Origin: Pseudomonadota bacterium
GTDB taxonomy: Bacteria > Pseudomonadota > Gammaproteobacteria > Pseudomonadales > Azotimanducaceae
NCBI GenBank assembly: GCA_027624035.1
Contig: JAQBUI010000042.1
Span: 1 to 36,574 of the forward strand
Direction: 5' to 3'
Length of the DNA stretch: 36,574 nucleotides
Both the position numbers and the translations under genes were made by a program. Each line of letters begins with the position of its first letter. Position 1 is the first letter of the stretch. Below the pieces are notes generated by a model that worked only from the letters and a program-made list of their open reading frames with translations, did no database searches and was not told the DNA's origin. This document shows positions 25,783 through 36,100 of the stretch, piece by piece.

Positions 25783-27092
25783 CAGAGGCCCACTGTTTGC
25801 CGCAGCATCGACAATGGACGACGAAATAGAAAGTAAAATAGCGTCACTTGCTCACCATAGAGCTTGGCTGTACCTCGCCAACCTACACGGAGTTCATCTG
25901 GCTCGCTGAACTCAGCTCTGCCTCGAAAGCCGAGGATGCCATCCGGTGAGACCTCCGATTGATAGCTGAGAAATCGGATCGTGGCGCGTTGGATCCGGTC
26001 GGGATAGACATTGAGAAAGAGTTCGACTTCAGCGTCCGGTGGAAGGGGAATGCTGTCCCCTACCGGCAGCCAGAACTCAAGCTCTACCTGACCGGGCTCG
26101 GCCAGGGTAAACAGCTTCTCTCCCGTCTGTACGGGCCTGCCTTCCAACTCACTCTTGACAGGAATGATGACGATTCCGCTATGCTCGGCAAAGATACGGG
26201 ACCGTTCAAGCAAGCTCTGGTTGTATTGGAACCTTGACTCATTCTGTTCTACTCTCGCCTGGAGCATCGGCAGTTCTGATGACACGCGACGGTCGGTCAC
26301 CGATGCCTGAGTGGCTCGCTGCAGTTCAGCCCGGGAAATCGCGAGTTCCTGATTCACCACATCCAGTTGTGCCTGAATACTGGTTTCATCAAAAGTCAGA
26401 ATCTGATCCCCGGAATCCACTGATTCATTGGGCTGCACAAACACTTCACCTATGATGCCCGTGATCGGAGAACGCACCACCATCGCATCCTTTGCCACGA
26501 CCTCTGCCCGGGAATTAACCGATAGTGACACGGGCATCAGCATCAGGCCAATGACCACAACGCCTAATACCAATAGCACGCGCCGCTCTAACAAACTCTT
26601 CCAGTGCCACGGTGGGGTACGAGATGCATAACAAAGCGAGTACATCGCATGGCCAACCGCTCCAGCCCAGTAATCCAGAATGCGTAACTCAGCGTCCTGC
26701 CACGGTTCATCTCTGCCGAGCAACAGCCCACCTGCAGTCGCGTCTGCAGTCGTTAGTGGAACCCATACCACCTCACTCGGCAGAAACTCATGCCACTGGG
26801 TCCGAAGATGCGCCTCGATATCTTCGACCTTGACGATGGCGGATTGCTTTTCACCCCGGGTTGCCAGGAACAGGCAGGTTCGACGAGCCCAGTCGGTAAA
26901 TGGAATGTTGACCACGGGCTCAGGTAAGCCAGATACCGCCTCAATGTGAACGCTGAGCCCGTTCCAGAGAATACCAGTCTGGTAGGGCGCAATTCGACGA
27001 GAGTCGTTTGATACAAAGTGACCAAACTGGGACATCGACTTACACTGACGTAGTCGTTGTTGCATCAACAGAAGATCTGCGATTTCCGCCAT
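25782..27092 (-). CDS. GAF-domain HlyD-family inner-membrane adaptor
   Basis: 436 residues. The first 170 look like a cytoplasmic GAF-type sensory domain (SQFGHFVSNDSRRIAPYQTGILW, then VPLTTADATAGGLLLGRDEPWQDAELRILDYWAGAVGHAM). A single membrane helix at about 185-205 (RRVLLVLGVVVIGLMLMPVSL) follows. The periplasmic part is an HlyD/membrane-fusion adaptor: lipoyl halves at DAMVVRSPITGIIGEVFVQPNESVDSGDQIL and after the coiled coil, then a beta-barrel section. The gap to the preceding adaptor gene is nine bases. The GAF domain could let a cytoplasmic ligand or partner tune export, but it may be purely structural. Confidence 0.88.
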   Translation of the reverse strand: MAEIADLLLMQQRLRQCKSMSQFGHFVSNDSRRIAPYQTGILWNGLSVHIEAVSGLPEPVVNIPFTDWARRTCLFLATRGEKQSAIVKVEDIEAHLRTQWHEFLPSEVVWVPLTTADATAGGLLLGRDEPWQDAELRILDYWAGAVGHAMYSLCYASRTPPWHWKSLLERRVLLVLGVVVIGLMLMPVSLSVNSRAEVVAKDAMVVRSPITGIIGEVFVQPNESVDSGDQILTFDETSIQAQLDVVNQELAISRAELQRATQASVTDRRVSSELPMLQARVEQNESRFQYNQSLLERSRIFAEHSGIVIIPVKSELEGRPVQTGEKLFTLAEPGQVELEFWLPVGDSIPLPPDAEVELFLNVYPDRIQRATIRFLSYQSEVSPDGILGFRGRAEFSEPDELRVGWRGTAKLYGEQVTLFYFLFRRPLSMLRQTVGL

Positions 27093-27101
27093 GAGGGCCG
27101 C

Positions 27102-27866
27102 CTAAAAGCTTACCACGCCACTCATACCGGGCATCAGCCCGGCGGGAGGGTCCGACAACACGCCAATGATTCTGATTGTCTGGCTAACGGGGTCGATGAC
27201 ATCGACCACCCGGTCCACTATCGCATTGACCTGGTCGCCTGTCTCGTCCACAACCAGCGTGAATGGCGTACCCGGGCGGTAGTATTGAAGATTGACCGAG
27301 GGCAATACCATCTCGACTTCGAGATTCTCGGTATCCACAATCTCCACAAGCAGGTCACCCGTCTTGACGAACTGAAAAGCCTGTACGTGCTTCTGGGTGA
27401 TCGTCCCGCCGAACGGGGCCTTGACGATACAGTGTGCCAGTCGCGCCGATGTCCTGTCGAGTTCGGCACTGGCAATTGCCAACTCCGAAGCACTCATGCT
27501 GAGGTCGATATTGCTGATGCTTCTAAGCTCTTCAAGTCTTTGATTAACCTTGAGATTTTCCGATGCAGCCTGTTTGCGCGCCACACCGACTTCCTGGTCG
27601 GCGCGTTCAACATCACAATTGAATTCCGCAATGATCTGATCCTTCTTTACCTGGCGACCTGTCTTGACCGGAAAGCTCTTCAGGATTCCGTCTATCCCGG
27701 CGGAAAGCAGAGTGTAATTCACCGGCCTGAGTTGGCCACGATATTGATTCGACGTAGAGGCTTGCTCCTGTGGCAGTTCATTGAAAAACAAATCCACATT
27801 GTCCGTGGCCCGGACAGGAACCGAGGCAAGGAGCAAGATACAGAGCCCTGAAACCGTTCTCCTCAT
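27102..27866 (-). CDS. Periplasmic HlyD/RND-type adaptor with signal peptide
   Basis: 254 residues. The N-terminal signal peptide (MRRTVSGLCILLLASVPVRA) suggests a periplasmic rather than anchored protein. Lipoyl-like halves surround a short coiled coil: LLSAGIDGILKSFPVKTGRQVKKDQIIAEF, then helices to about 150, then CIVKAPFGGTITQKHVQAFQFVKTGDLLVEIVD, and a barrel ending in GLMPGMSGVVSF. It is shorter than most membrane-fusion proteins. Start overlaps the TolC-like stop (ATGA). It presumably bridges the TolC-like protein and the two other adaptors. Confidence 0.9.
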   Translation of the reverse strand: MRRTVSGLCILLLASVPVRATDNVDLFFNELPQEQASTSNQYRGQLRPVNYTLLSAGIDGILKSFPVKTGRQVKKDQIIAEFNCDVERADQEVGVARKQAASENLKVNQRLEELRSISNIDLSMSASELAIASAELDRTSARLAHCIVKAPFGGTITQKHVQAFQFVKTGDLLVEIVDTENLEVEMVLPSVNLQYYRPGTPFTLVVDETGDQVNAIVDRVVDVIDPVSQTIRIIGVLSDPPAGLMPGMSGVVSF

Positions 27867-30103
27867 TCGTCTTCCTCCCTGTTGCCGTCTACGAGGTCGG
27901 CACCAAACTCAGCCGCATCCGGTGCGTCACCGCGCAGGAGCATGACATCCTTCGCGAATAATGCTGATTGTACCTCCTGGAACACCGATTGATCCGTCTG
28001 ATTCGTTTGAGGAACTGACGAGGTACGTTTGACGGGATTGCCCACGTCAGTCCCTTTCAGCAACAGACGTTGTTGATCCTGCGCGTCACTACCACGTTGG
28101 CGTTCAGTCTGGAAATCCCTTGCGTAATCATCCACTTCGGGTGGCGCTGATGACTCAAATCGGGGAGGGTCAATGGACCCGGTGCCTGCTGGCGTCTGAG
28201 CTGGAGGCCTCCCGAAGCCATCGATTTGCCGCTCCGGGACCTCAATATCCGGTAGCACTTCGACAGGAACGCCGACTGGCATATTACGCCAAATATCGGG
28301 CTCTTTATTCGCTGAGGGCTCTTTATTCGCTGAGGGCTCTTCATCCGCTGAAGGCTCTTCATCCGCTGAAGGCTCTTCATCAACTGAAGGCTCTTGTTCC
28401 GCTGAAGGCTCTTCATCCGCTGAGGGCTCTTGTTCCGCTGAGGGCTCTTGTTCCGCTGAGGGCTCTTGTTCCGCTGAAGGCTCTTGTTCCGCTGAAGGCT
28501 CTTGTTCCGCTGAAGGCTCTTGTTCCGCTGAAGGCTCTTCATCCCCTGTGATTGCGTCGTCGGGCATTAGGCCGGAATGCCGAGCGGCCCTGGCTTGATC
28601 CAGCGCATGACCTTCAATCAGTGGGTCCATCAACGACTCGATGTTCTTAGCGAGGAGATCAGCCAGTTCGTCAATAGAATACTGCTCGAACGACTCGGGA
28701 ACCGGATTCAGACCCAGACCTACCATCAACCCGCCATAGGCCGCCTGTGCATCAGCATAGCGCTGCATCTGCCCCAGCTTCGAGCGAAATGCTCGCAGGT
28801 TGTTCTGAACAGTCTGCAGCCCTGCCCCTGCCCGACTCGATTCCGCATTTTGGGACAGCAGTGAGATCTCCGAGTCAATCTCATGCAGCAGGCGCGCCCG
28901 ATCAAGGCTCACCAGCGAGTTCCGATAGTCCTGCCAGTTGATATGGACGCCCGCAATGACCGCCATGTTCATCGCCAGCTTCCTGCTAATCGCCAGTTCC
29001 TCACTGGTTTCACGGAACTTGACGATGCTCTTTCGATTGAACAGCCGCATCAAATCACCGGACAGATTGAGACCGAACTCACTCCATTGGTTGTTCACCA
29101 GGAAGCGGTTGGCGTTGAAGTAATCGCCATAGGAAAACTCCAGTCCCGGAAACAAACGTCGCATCGTCTTGCGTGTCTCCAGTTGTTCGATTCGTACATT
29201 GATGATCTCTCTGGCGTAGTCTACAGAGTTGACAAGCGCCATCATCTCTAGTGACTCCATGTCATCGGTAAAGCCAGGCAACTCCGGGTATTGTTCTGGC
29301 ACCGGAACGCTCAGTTCCTCGTAGCTGGGCACATTGATCAAAGTGGTAAGGCGAGTCTGGGCGTTGCTCATCGACTGTCGAATCAGATCAAGTTGCTGGC
29401 TGGTTTCGATCAGAGCTCGAATATCCATCAGTACGGTAGTGGGTGTCTTGAGTTGCTCCTCCCTCACCGCCCGGAGATCGACAAGCATATCTTCGACTGC
29501 AATCGATATGACGTCCAGTTCATTCCGGACTGCCTCCATGGCGACGGCCTGCCAGTATGCTCCACGCACCTGTTCCATGAGATTGAGCATGACCTTCAGA
29601 CGAGCCCCCTCCGCCAGCAGGTAACGATTGGCGTCCTGCTTTGCCTGCAGGTAACTGACACCGAAATCAAGAAGGTTCCATGCCAGTCGGGCATCGCCGG
29701 AGAGACGTTCCGCATCCTGGGAAGTAGAAGGCTCCAGTGATACGCCACCTGTGTTCACCGAAGTACTGAATGATGCGTTCGTATTATCGCGCTTTGCATA
29801 GCCTGCATTGGCCGCGAGGTGAGGCAACATGTCCTGGCGGGACAAGTCCAGAGTCTGCTGCGCCAGGGTCTGCTCCAGCAACCTTACCCTGTTTTCGAGA
29901 TTGTACTTTAGCGCCATGGCCATAGCGCGGCCGAGTGTCAACGGGGCACGCAGAGACTCCTGGTCATCAAAGATCGTCTCACGGTCTCTTTTGGCAATCA
30001 TCCTGGCCTGTGCTTCTGTCAGGGGCACAGGTTCGACCGCACATCCTGCAAGCAGCATGAGCAGACACAATGAAGATATAAGCCCCGTCAGACCCGGATT
30101 CAA
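27863..30103 (-). CDS. TolC-family outer-membrane lipoprotein with EPSAEQ-repeat tail
   Basis: 746 residues. A signal peptide ends in the lipobox LLAGC near residue 22. The TolC-like part, to about residue 480, has two long helical repeats (LTLGRAMAMALKYNLENRVRLLEQTLAQQTL start; QLETRKTMRRLFPGLEFSYGDYFNANRFL in the second half). Beyond it there is a 250-residue extension absent from ordinary TolC proteins. This contains 13 hexapeptides of the EPSAEQ kind (residues about 524-601), a proline-rich section and a polar tail. The start is TTG at 30103, chosen because it gives a proper lipoprotein signal. Located 13 bases after the adhesin stop, it should be the outer-membrane duct for that adhesin. 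Confidence 0.9.
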   Translation of the reverse strand: MNPGLTGLISSLCLLMLLAGCAVEPVPLTEAQARMIAKRDRETIFDDQESLRAPLTLGRAMAMALKYNLENRVRLLEQTLAQQTLDLSRQDMLPHLAANAGYAKRDNTNASFSTSVNTGGVSLEPSTSQDAERLSGDARLAWNLLDFGVSYLQAKQDANRYLLAEGARLKVMLNLMEQVRGAYWQAVAMEAVRNELDVISIAVEDMLVDLRAVREEQLKTPTTVLMDIRALIETSQQLDLIRQSMSNAQTRLTTLINVPSYEELSVPVPEQYPELPGFTDDMESLEMMALVNSVDYAREIINVRIEQLETRKTMRRLFPGLEFSYGDYFNANRFLVNNQWSEFGLNLSGDLMRLFNRKSIVKFRETSEELAISRKLAMNMAVIAGVHINWQDYRNSLVSLDRARLLHEIDSEISLLSQNAESSRAGAGLQTVQNNLRAFRSKLGQMQRYADAQAAYGGLMVGLGLNPVPESFEQYSIDELADLLAKNIESLMDPLIEGHALDQARAARHSGLMPDDAITGDEEPSAEQEPSAEQEPSAEQEPSAEQEPSAEQEPSAEQEPSADEEPSAEQEPSVDEEPSADEEPSADEEPSANKEPSANKEPDIWRNMPVGVPVEVLPDIEVPERQIDGFGRPPAQTPAGTGSIDPPRFESSAPPEVDDYARDFQTERQRGSDAQDQQRLLLKGTDVGNPVKRTSSVPQTNQTDQSVFQEVQSALFAKDVMLLRGDAPDAAEFGADLVDGNREEDE
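28300..28533 (-). repeat. 18-bp tandem repeat coding for EPSAEQ-type hexapeptides
   Basis: Thirteen in-frame units of 18 bases lie within the TolC-like gene. Reading direction: six EPSAEQ, EPSADE, EPSAEQ, EPSVDE, two EPSADE, two EPSANK. The near-identical DNA of the first six units suggests recent slippage or recombination. Confidence 0.95.
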
Positions 30104-30116
30104 AACCTGACCCCAA

Positions 30117-33100
30117 TTAGCCGAAGATGGATTTTAATATATTCTTGAGCTGGATCTTCTCTTGAAGATATCCAAACTCACCAGCCCTCTTGATCTGGCT
30201 GTTAAGGCTTTCCTTGCCCATCTGTCCATTGGTGTCAGCAGGATCTGCCTCAGTCATTGACTGAAGCAGATCAAGGAACTCCGCCTCGTACTGTTCCCGC
30301 GACGGGATATCACCCAGCGCGTCGATGAGTGCTCGCACAGCCTGCTCATCAGAGGACTCCTCTTCGGCTTGTTCCCCTTCGGCCAAATCATCAAAACGAA
30401 TCTCGAATGAACTCGATACGCTGTGGCCTTCGCCGTCGCTAGCCGTTACGGTGACCGTAACACCTTCCCCGGTGATCCCGAGTTCGGCCGCTGCGTCAGC
30501 ATCAATCAAAAACTCTCGTTTCTTCTCATCAAATGAGATAAACGACTCCCAACCGGGGTCGTCGCACTCAACAACAAAAGTCAGCAGATCAGGGGATTCG
30601 GCATGATCGAAGGCATCGGCAATCGAGTACCGGAGAACCCCCTTCTTGACAAACTGATCCTCAAGGTTGGCCAGCAGAACGACCGGGTTTTCCAGTACCG
30701 CGCGTGAATCCAGATCAACTTCCGCAGTACCGACTGCTGTGCTATCTGACTGGCCAACTGCGGAGGATTCAGTCTCGGTCGCACTCTGATTGGCACGAGA
30801 TGATGTGAATTCGGTACTCTCACCGTCATTGTTAGGTTCGGATAAATCTTCGGCGCTCTCCTGATCTTCCAGGCCCTCTCCCGCCGTGGAATCACCTTTC
30901 CTTAAGAAGTTGACCACGAAGGTTGTTTCGACACTGTTGTTGCCTTCTCTGGCAACCACAACAATCTGCACGCTGTCTTGAACGGCAGCGTCTGCAGTGA
31001 ATTTGAACGTGCCGGAACTCTTGTCGAATTCAACGCCCGGGGGCAACGGCCTGCCTCCGGCCTGGAATGCCTCAAAGGTCAGCTCGCCATCACCGGTGTG
31101 GGTGAACTCACCATCGGCCACGTTCATCTCAAGAACGCCCTGGGAAATCAGCTGATCCGGGACCTCGCCCGACAATACGATCGGGTTGAGCGATGGTATC
31201 GACCGTTCACTCTCCTGAAGAACATTGTTGATTGACGGGCCTGCAGGAATCGTAGGTGTCAGGCTTGTCGAACCCCCCGTGCCACCGACACTGGAGCCAC
31301 CCCCTGAATTGCCACCCGTCACAGGTCCGGGGATCACTGGCGGTGGCGTCACTTGACCTGGTTGTGTCGTCTCCGAACCAGGATCCACCACGACTGGCTG
31401 ACCTGTTATCCGAACCGAAGCCAGATCATCTTCACCTGCAAGTCCATTACCAGGTGTGGAGTCAACGTCCACACCCTGGCTAATCACGACTTCCGCCGTG
31501 TTGGTGAGGCTCTGTGCACTATTCGCGGTAACCGTCAACGTCAGTGATGTGGACCCACCTTCTTCCAGCGTGCCAACAGTCCAAACGCCCGTTGCACTAT
31601 CGAACCCGCCCTGACCGGCACTGGCGTTCACCAGTGCAAGCCCTGCCGGCAGTACATTTCGCACCGCGATCCCGGATGCCAGGTCCGGACCCGTGTTGGT
31701 CACTACAAGGGAGATCTGCACCCGTTCGCCCACCGTGGGCGTGGCATCGCTGACCGCCATCGTCAGGGCGAGATCGATCTCGTCGACGCCATCGTCAGCT
31801 ACATTGATCAGTACAGTAGCCGTATTCGTGGCTGCGCCATCGGAGACCGTATAGGTGAAGCTGTCGCCACCCTTGTAGTTCTCAGCCGGTGTGTAGGTGA
31901 ACGAGTTATCGGGGTTGGCGACCAGCGTGCCCTGGGATGGCTGAGTGAAGTCAATGATACTGAGCAGGTCACCGTCGAGGTCAGTGTCATTGGATAACAG
32001 GGCAAGATCGCTGATCACGATGGCGGTGTCCTCGATCGTATTCACCGCATCATCATTCGCCACCGGGCCATCGTTGACTGGCACGACAGTGATGCTGACT
32101 TGTGCCGTATCCAATCCCCCGCGGCCATCAGTCACCGTATAGGTGATCGTGTCAGGCCCCGAATAATCAGGGTTTGGCGTATAGACAAGACCATCAACAC
32201 CGACTGCTACAACGCCATGATCTGCACTGGCAGCGGTGACTTCCAGGGAGTCACCATCGGCATCACTATCGTTTACCAGAACATCGATTGAGTTGTCCGA
32301 ACTGTCCTCGATGACCGTGACCAGATCATCTACTGCAATCGGCGGATCGTTAACAGGTGTCACAGTGACATTGACTACCGATGTTGCTGTTCCACCCTGG
32401 CCATCATCGACGGTGTACGTGATTGTATCGGTACCGAAATAATCTGGATCAGGGGTGTATCGGAGAGCCCCACTCTCTGTCAACGACACTGCGCCATGGC
32501 CAGCAACCACCGCCGTCACTGCCAGGCTATCTCCATCAGGGTCAGCATCGTTGCTCAGCACGTCAATGACGTTATCCGTGCTGTCTTCATCTACTGTTAC
32601 AGTATCCGGGAAAGCAAGCGGTGCATCATTGACCGGCGCAACGGTCACACTGACGATGGCGGTCGCCTTGCCGCCATTGCCATCATCGACTTCATACGTA
32701 ATTGTATCGATACCTGCAAAATCCCCGACGGGCGTATACCGCAGCGAACCATCCTCAGCAATCACGACCATTCCATGATTTGCCTCGGCAGTCGTGATCG
32801 TGAGGACATCACCCTCTACGTCTGTATCGTTGCCGAGGACCTGTATTGGATTGTCGGCGCTGTCTTCCAGAACGATAACCGAATCATCGTTCGCAACTGG
32901 AGGATCATTCACCGGGGTCACCGTGATGTTGACCACTGCGGTTGCAGTACCACCCTTGCCGTCTGAGATGGTATAGCTGATGAGGTCTGCACCCTCGTAC
33001 CCCGCATCAGGGGTATACGAGAGGCTACCATCCCCGTTGATCGTTGCCACACCATGGACCGCATTGGCCCCGATCACCATCAGCGGGTCTCCATCCGCAT

Positions 33101-36100
33101 CCGTATCGTTGGCCAGCACGATAACGAGGTTGCGCTCACTATCCTCTACGACGGTAACAACATCGTCCTGGGCGACAGGGTCGTCCTGAACCTGCGTCAC
33201 GGTAACGTTCACCAGTGCAGTGTCGGTTGCGCCGCTCTGATTAACGATGGAATAGGTAATCACGTCACTTCCGGCAAAGTCAGGATTGGGCGTGTATGCC
33301 AGGGTGCCATCCGGGTTCACCGTGACGGTACCGCTTACGGCCGCGGCGTTCACTACCTCAAGGCCAGCGCCGTCATCACTGTCAGGGTCACGGTCGTTGT
33401 TCAGCACGTTCACGACATTGCCCGCACTGTCTTCATCAACCGTCAGGGCATCGTCCACTGCAACGGGATCATCGGCCACAGGAGTCACAACGACCGATAC
33501 TACCGCCGTCGCTGTTTCGCCATTTCCATCATCGATCACATAGGTGATCTCGTCGTCGCCGTTAAAGCCAGTATCCGGCGTATAGGTAAGCGTGCCGTCC
33601 TCATTCACCGTGACCTCGCCGTGGTTCGCCGCCGCAGAAACCAGGCTGAGTTCGTCACCATCAACATCTGTATCATTCGTGAGGACCATGACCACAGTTC
33701 CCTCACTGTCTTCTTCCACCGTCAACGCGTCATCGACTGCCACCGGCACATCATTGAGCGGGGTCACCGTGACATTCAAAACAGCTGATGCGACTGCATC
33801 GTTGCCATCCGCTATGGAGTACGTGATGGTGTCTTGTCCGACAAAGTCGGTGTCAGGGCTATAGACAATCGTGCCGTCTGCATTGATTGATACACTGCCA
33901 TGAACAGCCGCCACCTGGGTCACGGTAAGCACATCGGAGTCGGGGTCCGTGTCGTTGGCAAGCACATCAATCGAATTGTCGATGCTGTCCTCAAGAACAG
34001 TGACTGCATCGGCCTCAGCCGTCGGACCGTCGTTGGCTGGTGTTACCTCAAGAGAGACGGTCGCTTCAGCAAGACCGCCAGCCCCATCGCTGACCTCATA
34101 GACAAAGGAATCGGGGCCGAAATAGTCCGGCTCCGGCGTATAGGTAAACGACCCGTCAATGTTCAGGATCAGTGAACCGTGCTGCACGTCCACCACTGGC
34201 GTGGTGTTGACGTTAAGCACATCGCCGTTGCCGTCAGTGTCATTGCCCAGTACACCTCCTGCGGCATCAACGACCAGAGTTGAGTCTTCTCCGGTAACAT
34301 AGGTATCGGGCCCGGCAACGGGCGCCACGTTTACTGGCGCAGTCACTGTGATGTTCACCACGCCAGTGTCTGTGCCTCCGTTGCCGTCAATGAGCGTATA
34401 GCTGAAGCTATCGTTACCCGAGAATCCGGATGCAGGTGTATAGAGCACAGTCCCGTTGCCCTGGTCGATAATGACGCCATTAGCGGGCTGGCCTACGGAA
34501 CCGATCGCCAGCGAGTCACCATCGGGATCACTATCGTTAGCAGTCAGCGTGGACAGGTCTATCGTCAGCGCCACTCCTTGCCCGGTCGCCAGAAAATCGT
34601 CCACAGCAACTGGGGCCTCATTCAGATTCGTGACCGATACATCGAATGCTGCGCTGTCCGTTGCCCCTTGTGAATCTGTCACAGTGACCGTGACCTGATA
34701 GGTGTTGTCCGTATCCGCGTCGGCTGGCGCCTCGAAGTCCGGCGCAGAAGCAAATGCAAGCTGGCCTGCCCCGTTGATCACAAATCGATCAGCATCAGGA
34801 CCAGATAGTGAAAAAGTCCGCGAGTCGTCGGCATCCACGTCGGACGTCGTGACGACCGTCACTGATGTCTCACCTTCGTTGACCGAGAGTGCCTGCACGC
34901 CATCCGCAATCACGGGCTCGTCATTGGTCCCGACGATGGTGACGCTCAGGTTTTGGCTGGTGCCATCGGTCGCGGTATAGGTGATGGTATCTGTTACGGT
35001 ATCACCGGCATCGAGATCCTGGACCGCGCTCTGGTCCAGACGATACGTCCACGTCCCGCCAGTGAGCTCGAACGTCCCATAACCGTTGTCCCCCGGGCTC
35101 GCACCGACATCCACAAATGACGGCGTATCGTCCGCATCTGGATCGGTGATCGTCAGCGTTCCCGTCGTGGTCGACGTGTCTCCAATGTCACCTTCGGTGA
35201 CGCTGCCGGTGAAGGTGCCGGCAACCACCGGCCCATGCTCATCAACATCCGTCAGATTGATCGTCACCGTCGCGGTGTCGGTCCGGCCACCCGCTTGCGC
35301 CGTGACCGTCAACACGAAGCTCGGGGTCGCCTCCAGGTCCAGTGGATTCGAGTCGTTAACGCTGATGGCACCGCTGGCCGGATCAATCGTAAACGCGCCC
35401 GAGGCATTGCCTCCCGTGATGCTGTAAGTCAGGGCATCTCCATCCGGGTCTGTATCAGCCCCGGTATTCACATCGTTCACGTTATGAACCCCGGTACCCA
35501 CCGGCGAGTTCTCAGCCAGGGATACCGTCGCATCAGCAAGCTGCGGCCCTTGCTCGTCCACGTCCGCAACGATCACCGTCAACGTCTGGGTGTCAGTACC
35601 ACCATCGCTGTCACTGACTCGCACCGTCACCTGGTACTGGTTATCCCCGTTCGCGTCCGTCGGGTTCTCGAAGTCAGGGACCGCCGCAAACGTCAACGCC
35701 CCGGTCGTATCGTCAATGGCAAAGTCATCCGCATCATCACCGCCGACAATCGCAAAGCTCAGCGCCGAGGCAGCATGATCCACATCGTCTGCCGTCACAG
35801 TGGTCACAGCAGACACGCCCTCGTCGAGCGTCAGAGAGGCCACTGCACCACCACCATCACTCGTGATCACCGGCACGTCATTGCTGCCATTGATCGTGAT
35901 CCGAACTGTTCCCGTGGTACCGTCAATGGTCGTGACCGTGAACGTCTCTTCCACACGGTCACCTGCACCCAGTTCATCGAACGCGCTGTTCGCCGTGAAG
36001 CTCCACAGCCCACCAGCATCAATCTCAAACGTGCCAATCGTGCCAACCACGGTGTTCGCGTTAAACGCGTCATTGGTATTATCAACATCATTCGCCGTCA

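Noticed and set aside
28120..28551. Plus-strand frame of repeated ALYSLRALVPLK text
   Set aside because: It is the antisense of the EPSAEQ repeat in the TolC-like gene; the minus frame has the signal peptide and homology.
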